A DNA stretch of 64,000 nt from Burkholderiales bacterium (GTDB taxonomy: Bacteria; Pseudomonadota; Gammaproteobacteria; Burkholderiales; Ga0077523), in contig JALHMS010000014.1 of the NCBI GenBank assembly GCA_022843925.1, positions 28,473 to 92,472 of the forward strand. Reading direction: 5' to 3'. How positions within the stretch are numbered: position 1 is the stretch's first letter; every line of letters begins with the position of its first letter. Position numbers and translations under genes: made by a program. This document shows, piece after piece, positions 18,139 to 30,100 of this stretch. Below the pieces are notes generated by a model. The model searched no databases. It was not told the origin of the DNA and saw nothing but the letters and a program-made list of their open reading frames with translations.

Positions 18139-21100
18139 ATGATGAATGGTTCCTCAGGCGGAGGGCGGCTGAATGTCGCCGGCCCCGGCGAAACGGTTGG
18201 TAACGATCATCGCACCAACTCGGGGCAACCGTTCCCCATGTCGTGCGCATCCTGGATTCGATCGGGGGCAGGGTTTCTCGCTGGATTGTTCGCCGGGAAG
18301 CGTGCATCGGTCGCCCTGCCGTTCCGACGGACCCCGCTCCTCGAAGCGTTGGAAGGCCGCATCCTGCTCTCCGCCGACGTGGTGCCCGGTCCGCCGATGG
18401 CGCCGGCCGTTGTCTTGTCGACAACGCCTTTGATGTTTGCCGCAGTCGCGCCCGGCGGAGCCCACGCGATGCTGGCGATCGGAGGTGGCGATCTGCCCGA
18501 TGTGGGGAACGGGCGGCAGTTCGTGTTCGAAGCCTTGGCGGGTCGTCGATTCGACGTGCTCCTCGAGCCTGATTCCGCCGCATTGCAGGCGACCCTGGAA
18601 GTCGCAGGTGCGAGCGGCACGGCCCTCGTCACAGCCGACGTCGCTGGCGAGAGCCTTCTGCTGAGCGGTCTCGTCGCCGACGGCGGGCCCATCACGGTGA
18701 CGGCGGCTGCATTCGAGGGCGTCGGGGCGTTCACCGCGCGCGTGCTGGTCGACGGTGTCTTCGAGCGGGAGATCGCGACGGGCTCGCCCAATGGCGATAT
18801 GGCGACGGCCCAACCCATCGACGAGTCGGCACTGGTGCTCCCGGGCCCCGCAGCCGATCGTCTCTTCGTCCAGGCCGTCAGCGACGACGGTGGAGACGTC
18901 TTCGCGTTCGATCTTGCCGCCGGTGCGAATGTGTCGATCGCTCTCGGGCGCTCCGATCCGGTTGCCCCCGGGGATCTGCGGATCGAACTGCTGGGTCCGG
19001 ACGGCACCGTCCTCGCCCGGGGTATCGACGGCCTGCGGGCCGGCACGCTCGCTCCAGCCCCCGCAGGGGGCGACCGATTCATCGAGGATTTCGTCGCGAC
19101 GGCGGGCGGGCGGTATCACGTCAGGGTCAGCGGCGATGCGGGAATCGACTACGGGCTCGCTGTCGTTCGAGGGGTCGGCCTCGTCCCCGCACGCGAATTC
19201 GTCGAGATCTCCGGCCCGGTGCACCTGCTCGGAACGCTGCGGGAACGCGCGTCCGACACCTATTACCTCTCGGCCGGCTTCTCGGGAAGTCCGGAAATCG
19301 CGGCCTACGCCCTCGTCGACGGCGTCATCGACGCGACCGCTCCGCTGGCGCTGCGTGTTCAGGTCACAGGCTATCTTGTCGGGAGTGTCGACGATTTCGG
19401 GATCCCGAGTTTCCAGGAATTCTCGTACGACACCGGTGCCTACGCCGCCGAGGCGCACCTGGTCGTCGACGAAGTGACATTCGACTACACGATCACGGTC
19501 TCGCGCGATGCGGGTGCGGCCGGTGGCGAGTACGTCCTCGTAGTGGGCGGTGTGCGGGCCCAGGAATCTCCGCCCTTCATCGTCGCCCGGTCACCCGAAA
19601 ATTCCCAGCGCTTCCTCGTCCCTCCGACCGACCTGACGCTCCGCTTCTCGGAGGCCCTGCTCGCGACTTCGGTCTCTGCCGCGGACCTCGTCATGACCGG
19701 CGCGACCGTGGTCGGCGACCCCGTCTTCGTCGACGGGCGAACGGTGCGATTCGGTATCGCCGTCGACGAGGCCGTCACGCGGGTCTCCTATCGCGTCGAA
19801 GCCGGCGCGGTCGTGGATCTTCAGGGCGGGTCGAACCAGTACTCAGAAGGCGGGACGTTCGATCTCGATCGCATCGGGCCTCAGGTGACATCGGCCGACA
19901 CGTCCATCCGGACCACGGGGTTCCTCTCCCGCGCCCTCTTTGCGTTCGACGAGCGGATCGACGCAGCCTCCGTGTCCCAGGACAGTATCGTGAGCTTCAC
20001 CGGGCCGGATGGCGTCGACCTGCTGGCTGCGCTGCGGGCGGGAAGCAGCGGCGCACAGCCTGCGGTACGCGCCAGGTCGAGCAGCGTCGAGCTCACGTTC
20101 GCCGAACAGTCCACTCCGGGGACCTACGAGATCGTGTTCGGCCGTGGCATCCGCGACAGCGTCGGGCGGCCCATCGACCAGGATCGGGACGGCAACGGCG
20201 GTGAACTCGTCGATGACCTCTACACGCTACGCGTCGAAGTGGAGGGAACGACGAGCCCACCGGATCTGCGTGCTGGCAGCGTGAGCGTGGGCTACAACGA
20301 CCTGAACGGCGAGCGGCTCTTCCGCTATGGTCCCCATTCGCCCGCGTTCTCCTGGAGTTACTCCGCACTGAACGGCGGCGCCGGGCGTACCGATGCTGCC
20401 GATCGCTGGACCGACCGCGCCTATCTGTCGACGGATCCGGAGATCAGTGTCGACGACATCGTGCTGGGCACCTTCGCCGGCGTCCCGAGCGGATCGGTAG
20501 GACCCTCCAGCCTGCCTGCCGGGCAGACCTACTCCCGAAGCGGCAGCGTCTCGGCATCGGCGCACACGATTCCCGTCGGTGAGTACTATGTCATCGTGCA
20601 ACTCGACGAGGCGGCGACGCTCGAGGAGTCGGACGAAACCAACAACATCCTCCTGAGCTGGCCGTTCTACATCGACTACGACGCCGCACCCGATCTCGTG
20701 GTGACCGACATCGTTTCGCAGGAGGTGGCGGCTGCCGGCGACACCATTGACGTGCGCTGGACGGTGGTGAACCAGGGATCGGATCGCGTCGAGGAGTACG
20801 TGAGCTTCGATCTGGCGGCGTCCGCGGACGCCTTGATCGGTGCCGACACGGCGATGGGTTCGCTGTACGAGTTCATCGCACTCGATCCGGGCGAGATCGT
20901 CAGCCTCGGAAAGAGCGTCCGTCTTCCCGTGGGCGGGACAGGCCCGTATCGCATCGTCGTGACCGCCGACAGCGGCCAGAACGTCTTCGAAGGGATGGGT
21001 GAGCGCAACAACGCGACGCTCGATGACCGGGCGGTGACGATCGCGAACCCGAATCTCCAGGTGATCGCCCTCACTGCGCCGACGACCGGTACGGTCCTCG

Positions 21101-24100
21101 AGACGATCACGGTCGACTGGACCGTGCGCAACACCGGGTCGGGTGCGACGGGTGCCGCCGCCTGGGTGGATCGTGTCTGGCTCTCGCCGAAGTCCGAACT
21201 CGGGGCCGGCGCAGTGCTGCTGGGCGAGGTCGCGAATCCCTCGGGACTGGAGGACCGCCCGCTGGGTGACACGTATGCCGGCACGCTCACGGCCCCCATT
21301 CCCTTCGGCGTCCGGGGCGGCGACTACCGGATCATCGTCGATACCGACGGTGCGGGCGTGGTCGGCGAGATGGACGAGACCGACAACCTCGCCGTCGGCG
21401 ACATCATCCGGGTGCTCCCGCCCGCCGTGCCCAACCTGCGGGTCCACGGGGTGACCACGTCCGTCGTGGAAACGCTCTCGGGGCGTGCCGTGGATTTCAC
21501 CTGGACCGTCGAGAACGCCGGACGCGGAGATTTCTCGGGCCGGTTCACCGACAAGCTGGAACTGGTCGGCCCCGAAAACGTCGTCCTCGGCAACTTCGTT
21601 TTCGAAGGTGCCCTCGCGGCCGGCGGTGGCGTCGTCACGCGCACGCAAACGATCGTCCTGCCTGCAGTTCTGGCGGGCGCGTTCCAGGTGGCCGTCACGA
21701 CCGACAGCGCCGACGTGGTAGACGAGTACCTGGACGAAGATGACAACCGCGCGCTCGGTGCGCGGCCGCTCGACGTGATCCTGCAGCCATTCCCGGATCT
21801 CGTCGTCACGGAGGTCTCGGCGCCCGACCGCGTGTTCGCCGGCGACGACTTCACCGTCACGTGGACCGTGCGGAATCAAGGCAACGGTGCCACCAGCGTT
21901 CCGCTCTGGTACGACGCCGTCTATCTTTCCGTGGACGACGTCATCGACGAGAGCGACGTGCTGCTGGGCACGGTCGCGAATCCGACGTTCCTGGGGACGG
22001 ACCCGACCAACAACGGCTACGTCAATCGGTTGACGGTCCGGACCTCGCCCCGGTTGTCGGGCGACTACCGGGTCCTCGTCGCCACCGACGACGGCAATCG
22101 CGTGTTCGAGAACGCCGGAGAAGCCAATCACCTTCCGACCTCGGCGCGTTCGATCAGCGTCCTCGCTGGACCGCACCCGGATCTCAGGGTCACCGACGTG
22201 CGCGCGCCGGGGCAGGCGTTCTCCGGCCAGCCGATGGCCATTTCCTGGACGGCAGTCAACGACGGCAACGCCGCCGTGTCGTTGCAGACGATTCACGACC
22301 GCATCGTGCTGTCTCGCAACGAACTGCTGGGCGATGCCGACGATCGCGAGATGGCTTCCCTGTCAGCAGCGAACTTCGCGCCCCGCGCAGGCGGGCTCTC
22401 TCACGACACCGATCTCGCACCCGGTGAGACCTACACCGGTCGGATCGACATCCGTCTTCCTGTCGGGGAGGCCGGCGCATTCCATGTGTTCGTGATCACC
22501 GACGAACGCGACGCCGCCTTCGAGCAGGCCGGCGAGACCAACAACGTCGCCCGCACCGCCACGCCAACGGACGTGCGCCTGACGCCGCCCCCCGATCTCG
22601 AACTGATCGCGCTCGACGTGCCGCCGTCGCTGCGTGCCGGCGCGACCATCGAGGTGCGCTACGGCGCGGCGAATCTCGGCTCCACGAGTACCCCGGAGTC
22701 CTACTGGACCGACGAGTTCTGGTTGTCGGAAGACACCGTGCTCGACGCGTCGGACGTCCGCGTCGGTTCCGCCGTGCGTGTCGGTTCCCTCGGTGCCGGG
22801 CAGGACTACGAGGCAGTGGTGCGCCTCACGATTCCCCACGAGGTTGCCGGGCCCCGCTACCTGCTCGGTCACATTGACAGCGGCAATGCCGTCTTCGAGC
22901 TGGACAATGCCAACAATGCGGCGCCGAACAAATTTCTGCTCGCGGCGGACTTGCTCACCGAGGTCGTGTCCCTGCCGGCGAATCTGGTGGTCCGGGATGT
23001 GTCGGCGCCGACGGTTGCGGAGTCCGGCACGCCGCTGCGCATCGGCTGGACCGTGGCGAACATCGGTGCCGGCGACACGATCACCGACACGTGGTTCGAC
23101 ACCGTCGTCCTGTCCGGTGACGACATCCTGGGCAACGCCGACGACGTCCGCCTCGGCACATTCCGCCGGACCGGCCTGCTCGGCGCCGGCGGCAGCTTCA
23201 ACCGTACGGAGTCCGTCACCGTGCCGTTCGATCGGGTCGGTGCGCATCACCTGTTCGTGATCACGGATGCACCGGTCGATGACGGCGCGGGACGTGTCCA
23301 CGAGGCCGCCGCCGAAGCCGACAACGCGTCCGTCGCGCACCCGGTCACGCTTTCGCGCGGGACTCCCAATCTCGTGGTCAACGGCGTGACGGTGCCCGAG
23401 GCCACGACCAACGGGCAGACGATCCCCATCACCTGGCGCGTGACCAACGCCGGCGGCGCGACGACCAACGCGAGTTTCTGGTACGACCGCGTCCACCTGT
23501 CGGCCGATTCTGTGCTCGACGACGGTGACGTCGTCCTCGCGTCCGTCCGCCGCACCAACCCACTTGCCGCGGGCAGTGCATACGACGCGCGTCTCGATTT
23601 CCGGATTCCGTCGCCCTACACCGCGGGTGACTACTTCGTGTTCCTGACCACCGATGCCGACAACGGTGTCCTGGAGGACGGTCTCGAGAACGACAATGTC
23701 GCGGTCTCGGCGCCGCTCAAGATCACGTTCGATCCGGCCGTGCCCCCCGACGTGCCGATCGCCGATCTGCGCCTCGACCTCGTGGCGGCGCCGGACCGGG
23801 TCGCGAGTGGTCAGGAGATCCGCGTCGACTATCGCGTCTCGAACCAGGGGGACGCCATTGCGGGGCGCGCCTGGTTCGACAGCTTCTACCTGTCGCGGGA
23901 CCGCATCTTCGACCGGGCCGACGACGTCCTGCTGGGCTATGGCTACGTCGGACCCGTTCTCGGTCACGGTGCCTCCTACGAGAACACGCTCCGGTTTCGC
24001 GTGCCGACGGGCCTGTCGGGAAGCTATTGGGTCATCGGTGTCGCGGACGCCGGGGATGCCCTGAAGGCCGAGCCCGACAATGCCGACAACATCGGCTTCG

Positions 24101-27100
24101 ATCCGGTGCCGCTCGTCGTCGAGATTCCGCCGCCGGGCGATCTCGCGGTGGTGACGGTGACGGCGCCGCCCAGCAATGCTTCCGGGACGCTGACGGGTGT
24201 CGAGTACGAATTGCAGAACGTGGGCAACGGCATCGTGAGCGGCAGCTGGGTGGATGCCTTGTACCTGTCGACCGACGCCGTGTGGGATCCGTCCGACCGG
24301 TTCGTCGGCAATTTCCCTCGAAACGCGACACTGGATCCGCAGGCACTTCTGGCGTTGGTCCGGACCGACTTCAACATCAGCGGGCTGCTACCCGGCGAGT
24401 ACCACGTGATCGTCCGCGCCGACGTCGGCAATGCGGTCCTCGAGACACGCGAAGACAACAACGCCGGCGTGTCGCTCGGCACCGTCCAGCTCGATCTGCC
24501 GGCACTCGATCTGATCGGCACCGCAACCGCCAGACTCGGCGGCCCGCAGTACTACAAGCTGGTCCTGGATGCGCCGGACGCGATCGACTTCAACCTGGAG
24601 CTGCGCGACGCGTTGGCGCCCATCGGGGACACCATCTTCACGCGAAGCATCGAGCTGTACGTGCGGCGCGGCGATCTGCCTACGCGCACCGAGTTCGATT
24701 TCGCCGACCGTGCCGGATTCGCAAGCGAGCGAAGGGTCGTCGTTCCGGATGCGCAGGCCGGGACGTACTACGTCCTCGTCCAGCCGGGCGACATCCGCAT
24801 CGCGGCCACGCGCACCACGACATCGTCGGGCGGCGGCGCGGGCACTACCGTCGAGCCCCCGGGCGGCGGTGTCCCCGTGACGCCCTCCGACCCGCGGACG
24901 GTGCTTTCCGCACGCTCCATTCCGTTCTCGGTGCGCGGCATCGAGGCCGATGCCGTCGGCAACGATGGCCTCGCCACCGTGGCCGTCGACGGCGCGCGCT
25001 TCGACGCGGACACCTGGTTCGAACTGGTGGACGCCAGCGGTCTCGTGCTGTCCGCCTTCGACGTGATGGTCGAGAACGGCAGCCGGGCGTATGTGACGTT
25101 CGACCTGACGGGTCTGACCTTGGGGGCCTACACGCTGCGTGCCCTGGATAGGGACGGCCACCCGGCGAGCGGATCCGTGGTCCTCACGATCGTCGAAGGC
25201 GAGGGCGCGCAGATCGACGTGGCCTTCAACGGGCCCGATCGGGTCCGCCCCGACAGACTGAATCTCGTCACTCTCTCGTACGCCAACGTTGGCGACAACG
25301 ACCTCGAGGCACCGCTGCTGATCGTCCGGTCGCAGAGCGGCGTCGCCTTCGGCACCCGCGCCGATGCGCTCGGCACGACGGACCGGTTCTTCCTCGGCGC
25401 GCCGGGAGATGGTCCTGCAGACATCCTGCGGCCAGAGTCGCGGCATGCCATCCCCCTCGTGTATCGCAGCCCAGGTGCGGGAGGGCGGGTCGGCTTGCTT
25501 GCGTACTCCGTGACCGCTGACGACGCGACCGTCATCGAGGACTGGGCGGCGATCGAGGCCGCTGTCCGGCCGGCAGGTGTGGACGATGCAAGGTGGCTGC
25601 CCTACTGGACCTACACGCGTGCTCAGCTTGGCGACACCTGGGGCAGACTCGTTCGTGTTCTGAACGAGCTGATGCTCGACGTGTCCGCCGGTGGGCAGCC
25701 CGTACGCGACGTACGCGAGGTGTTCGCGCGGCTGCTCGATGCCGCGCCGGCACGCCTGAGCGTGGTCACATTCGAGGGGCGCCTGCTGAACGCCGCCGAC
25801 GGCACACCCGTCGCCGACTTCGACATCGCGGCGATGTTGCAGACCGTGAACGGCAGCGCTGTCGTCGGCCGCACGACGACGGATGCGGAGGGTCGCTACT
25901 CGATGGTGCTTCTCGGGCCGGCGCCGTTGGACCTAGTGCTCGGCAGTCGGGCATCCATCCAGGCTGACGGCAGCGTTTTCTTCGAGGAGACCCACCTCTT
26001 CGACATGGACCGAAACGGCATTCCGGACGAGACCGCACCACATGTCGCGACCGATGGATCCGTCGACATGGGTGCCACCCTGCTGTACGTCATGCCCGTC
26101 CCGGCCCCTGTCGTGGAGCCTCCGCCACCGGCGTTCGATTCCGCGCCGGCGATCACGTCCGATGCCGCCGGGCGCCTCCACATGGTCTGGATGCGGGAAG
26201 GTCAGATCTGGCATGCAGTGAACGACGGTACTGGATGGGCGCATGCCACCGCGATTCCTCGCGCCTACGCCATGTCGGCGACGATCTCGGCACACGAACG
26301 GCTCATCGACGGCACATCGGCTGGTCTGCTGGTCGCTTGGCAGAAGGGGGACAGTGACAACTCGGAGATCTTCCGTAGTGTGGGCCGCCAACGTCCGGAC
26401 GGGAGCTACGAGTGGTCGGCTCCGTTGCGTGTCACGGAAAACAGTGTCTTCGACGGCGACCAGGCCGTCGCGATCAACCCCGACGGCACGGTGCTCGTCG
26501 TGGTGCAACGCCGGGATCAGGCCTCGTCCGACGATGCGGATCTGTACGGAAAGGTCCTCGCGGTGGCGAGTGCCGTGTTCGAACCGGGCGCGACGGGTGG
26601 TACCACTTCGTCCGTGGCGGCCACCAACGACGTCGAACTGACCACGAGCGCTGAGCGTACGGTGCGCTATCGCGCGGGATGGGACTCAAAGAATATGGCC
26701 AGGCTCTTGGGTCACACGGCCATCAACGCCCAGTTTCGTTTCGCGCTGGAGGGGCGGCTCTCGTGCAACCCTTTGCTCACCGGTAGCGTGGCTGTCGCTG
26801 TCAAGGACGGGCAGAACGAGACGGAGGCCGCCGCGACCGGTGAACTGAGGCTCCGAGTCGAGCGGCTCCAAGGCGGGCTGCGTCGATGGGCAGTCGATGC
26901 GCTCCGTATCAAGCTCCAGACGACGTTTGCGCACTCGGTCAAGATTGCCTCATTCGAGGCGATCGAGAAGTTGATTCCAGTCCCATACAGCATCCCGGTT
27001 TCGATGCTTTTCGCGGTGGTCAACAAAGTGACAGACGCCTTGAATGGTGACCGCCTGGAAGAGGCTCGCTATGACAACAAGCTCGAGATGCGCTACGAGA

Positions 27101-30100
27101 TCAGCGTCAACGGTGTCTGGGGCTTCAAGGGTCTTCATTTCCCGCCAGACGAAGCGTCTGGTTCGCTCCGCCTTTCGGCCGGGTTGAATGGGCAGGTGAC
27201 CGTGCCCTGGACCTTCCCGATGCCTTGGGACGCAGAGAAGGTCACGGTCCGTGCACTCGCCAATGGCACGTTTCCCTTCAAGTGGCCGACCCAAGTCGAA
27301 CCGTCGTTCACCTTTCTCGTGAGGCTGGAGAAGACGGTCGCCAAGGAGGTGGTGTTTCAGGACTTTACCTACACGTGGAGCAAGGGCGGCATCACGCAGA
27401 CCCCACCCATGCCTCTCAGTGTCGCTGCAGCTGATCCGCAGGCCGGCACACCGGCTGTGACCTCGACGCTCTCCGTCGGTCCGCAGTCGCCTGAGGGTAC
27501 CCTCGTGAGCCATGCCGATCCCGGGGATATCGCGCTGACGGCCGATCGAGGCTTCGACGGCCGGCCAGTGATTGCCGAAGGGCCGGAAGGCGAGCGCCTG
27601 CTCGCCTGGGCTTCGGAGAGGGGCATCGTGGTTCGTGAGTGGGAGGCGGCCACCGCGCAGTGGGGCGCCGAGCAACTCGTTCCGGAGACTGCCGGGTACG
27701 ACAACCGCGCACTGGCGGTGGCATTCGACGGGACGGGCCAACCCCTCATCGTCTGGAACAGGCTCGATGCGCGGGCCCTCACGGCGGGCGCCTCGCAGGA
27801 AGTGTTGCGGCAGTTGCTCGACGCGGGCGGCGAGATTGTTCACGCGAAGCGCGATGCCGCGACCGGCGGATGGTCGGTCCTCGCGGGGCCTGGCGCCGGG
27901 GAGTCGGCATCCTCGGTGAGTCTCCACCGGACCGCATCCGGTGAGGTGCTCGCGGTCTGGAAGACGAGTCCGGGTATCGAAGGAAGCCATTTGCGGTCCG
28001 CGTTGTGGAGTGCGCGCAACGGGACATGGGGCGCGATCGAGACGGTCGGTAACGGCTGGTTCGCCGGCAACGTTGCGATGGCGAATGACGCCACCGGTGT
28101 CGTCGCCATCTGGTCGGAACTGGTGGACGCCCTCCGAGGTGGATCGGTTCTGATGTCGCGCCACTGGGATGGTCAGGCGTGGGGAGCCGTGTCCGCCGTG
28201 ACGTACGGTGTCGCCCCATTGGCGGGCGCAGCGTTCCCATCTGAAATAGGGTCCGACTCCTTGCAGGCGAGTAACGGGGACGCTGGCCTGCCAGCGCCAG
28301 GATTCTTTGATATTCCGGTACCCGCCGAATGCCAAGATCCTCCCCCGACGCGCAGCAGTGGCCCGCCACCACCCGACGACGCTCCCGACGACGACGGAGA
28401 TGCCGGCGACGGCGACACCCCGATCGGTCGCGACGCGGGCTATCCCCCGGACGACTACGAAGCCCAGGTCATCAACCCCATCGACCCCAACGACATGCTC
28501 GGCCCCGAGGGCTTCGGCGCCGAGCGGTGGGTCGCCGCGTCGTCGACGATGCCGTACACGATCCGCTTCGAGAACCGGGCGAGTGCCACTGCGCCGGCGC
28601 AGCAGGTGACGATCACCCACACGCTGGATCCCGATCTCGATGCGCGCACCTTCCGGTTCGGTGACTTCGGGTGGGGGGATGTCGTCGTCGATGTGGACGA
28701 GGCCACCGCAGCGTTCATCGAGACCCGGGTCGACCTGACCGCGACGAAAGGTTTCCGCGTCGATGTGTTCGCGTTCATGGATCTCGCGACGCGGACCGCG
28801 ACGTGGACGCTCACGACGATCGACCCTGCGACGGGTGACCTCCCGGTCGATGCGCTTGCAGGCTTCCTGCCGCCGGACGATCCGGACGGCGTCGGCGACG
28901 GGTTCGTGAGCTTCGGCGTGAAGGCGGACCGGCTCGTGGCGACCGGTGCGCGTCTCGACGCCCGGGCGCGCATCGTGTTCGACACCGAGGAGCCGATCGA
29001 CACGCCCGACATCATGAACACGATCGATGCCGTCGCCCCCCAGAGTGCCGTAAGTGCCCTTGCCGAATCGACCGATCAGTCGACGTTCCTGATTTCGTGG
29101 ACCGGTGTGGACGATGACGGCGGTTCCGCGATCGCGGCCTACGACATCCGGGTCTCCATCGACGGCGGTGCCTTCGGCCTGTGGCGGGCCGGCGCGACCG
29201 GCAACTCGGCGATCTACACCGGCGACTACGGCCGCACGTACGCCTTCCAGTCGATCGCGATCGACAACGCCGGCAACCGCGAACGCCCGCCGGCCGGTGC
29301 GGATGCGACGATCCGCGTCGTCGGCACTGCGAGCATCGCCGGCGTGAAGTATCACGATCGCGACGGTGACGGCGTGCGCACGAGCGGTGAGGAAGGCCTT
29401 GCCGGATGGACCATCTTCCTGGATGCCGACGCCGATGGTGTGCGGGATGCGGGCGAGACTGCCACGGTCACCGACGCAGACGGGCGCTATCGGCTCGATG
29501 CACTTGGTCCCGGCAGTTATCGCGTCGCGGAGGAGACGCGCGACGGCTGGGCCCAGACCGCGCCGGCGGCCGGTGTGCATGTCATTGCGCTCTCCACAGG
29601 GGAGGTCGTGGAAGGCCGCGACTTCGGCAATCGCCTGGTCGTCGGCAGTCTCGCCGGCGTCAAGTTCGAGGATGTCGATGGCGATGGCTTCCGCGATGCC
29701 GGCGAACAAGGCCTCGCCGGCTGGACCATCTTCCTCGACGCCGACGAGGATGGCCTGCTCGACGCCGGGGAACGCAGCGCGCTCACCGACGCGACCGGCG
29801 CGTACTTGTTCGCCGATCTGTCGCCCGGCCGCTACGTCGTGGCCGAGGTGCAGCAGACCGGATGGACGCAGACCACGCCTGCGCCGGACCCGTCCGTGGC
29901 ACGGGCGGCCGCATTGACGACAACGGCGTCCGGTATCGCCATCCAGGTCGAGGGATGTGCGTGCGGTACGACCTGGTCACCCGCCAGCGGCACGACCGTC
30001 GAGAGCGCCGCTGGTGGTTCGGGCGGGAACACCGGCATCACGACGATGGATCTCGGTGCGCAGTCGATGGCGAACGCGCTTGCCGTCACCGGCATCACTG

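Noticed and set aside
26950-29709. 919-aa minus-strand ORF
   Set aside because: It is antisense to the giant gene; a byproduct of high GC codon bias.
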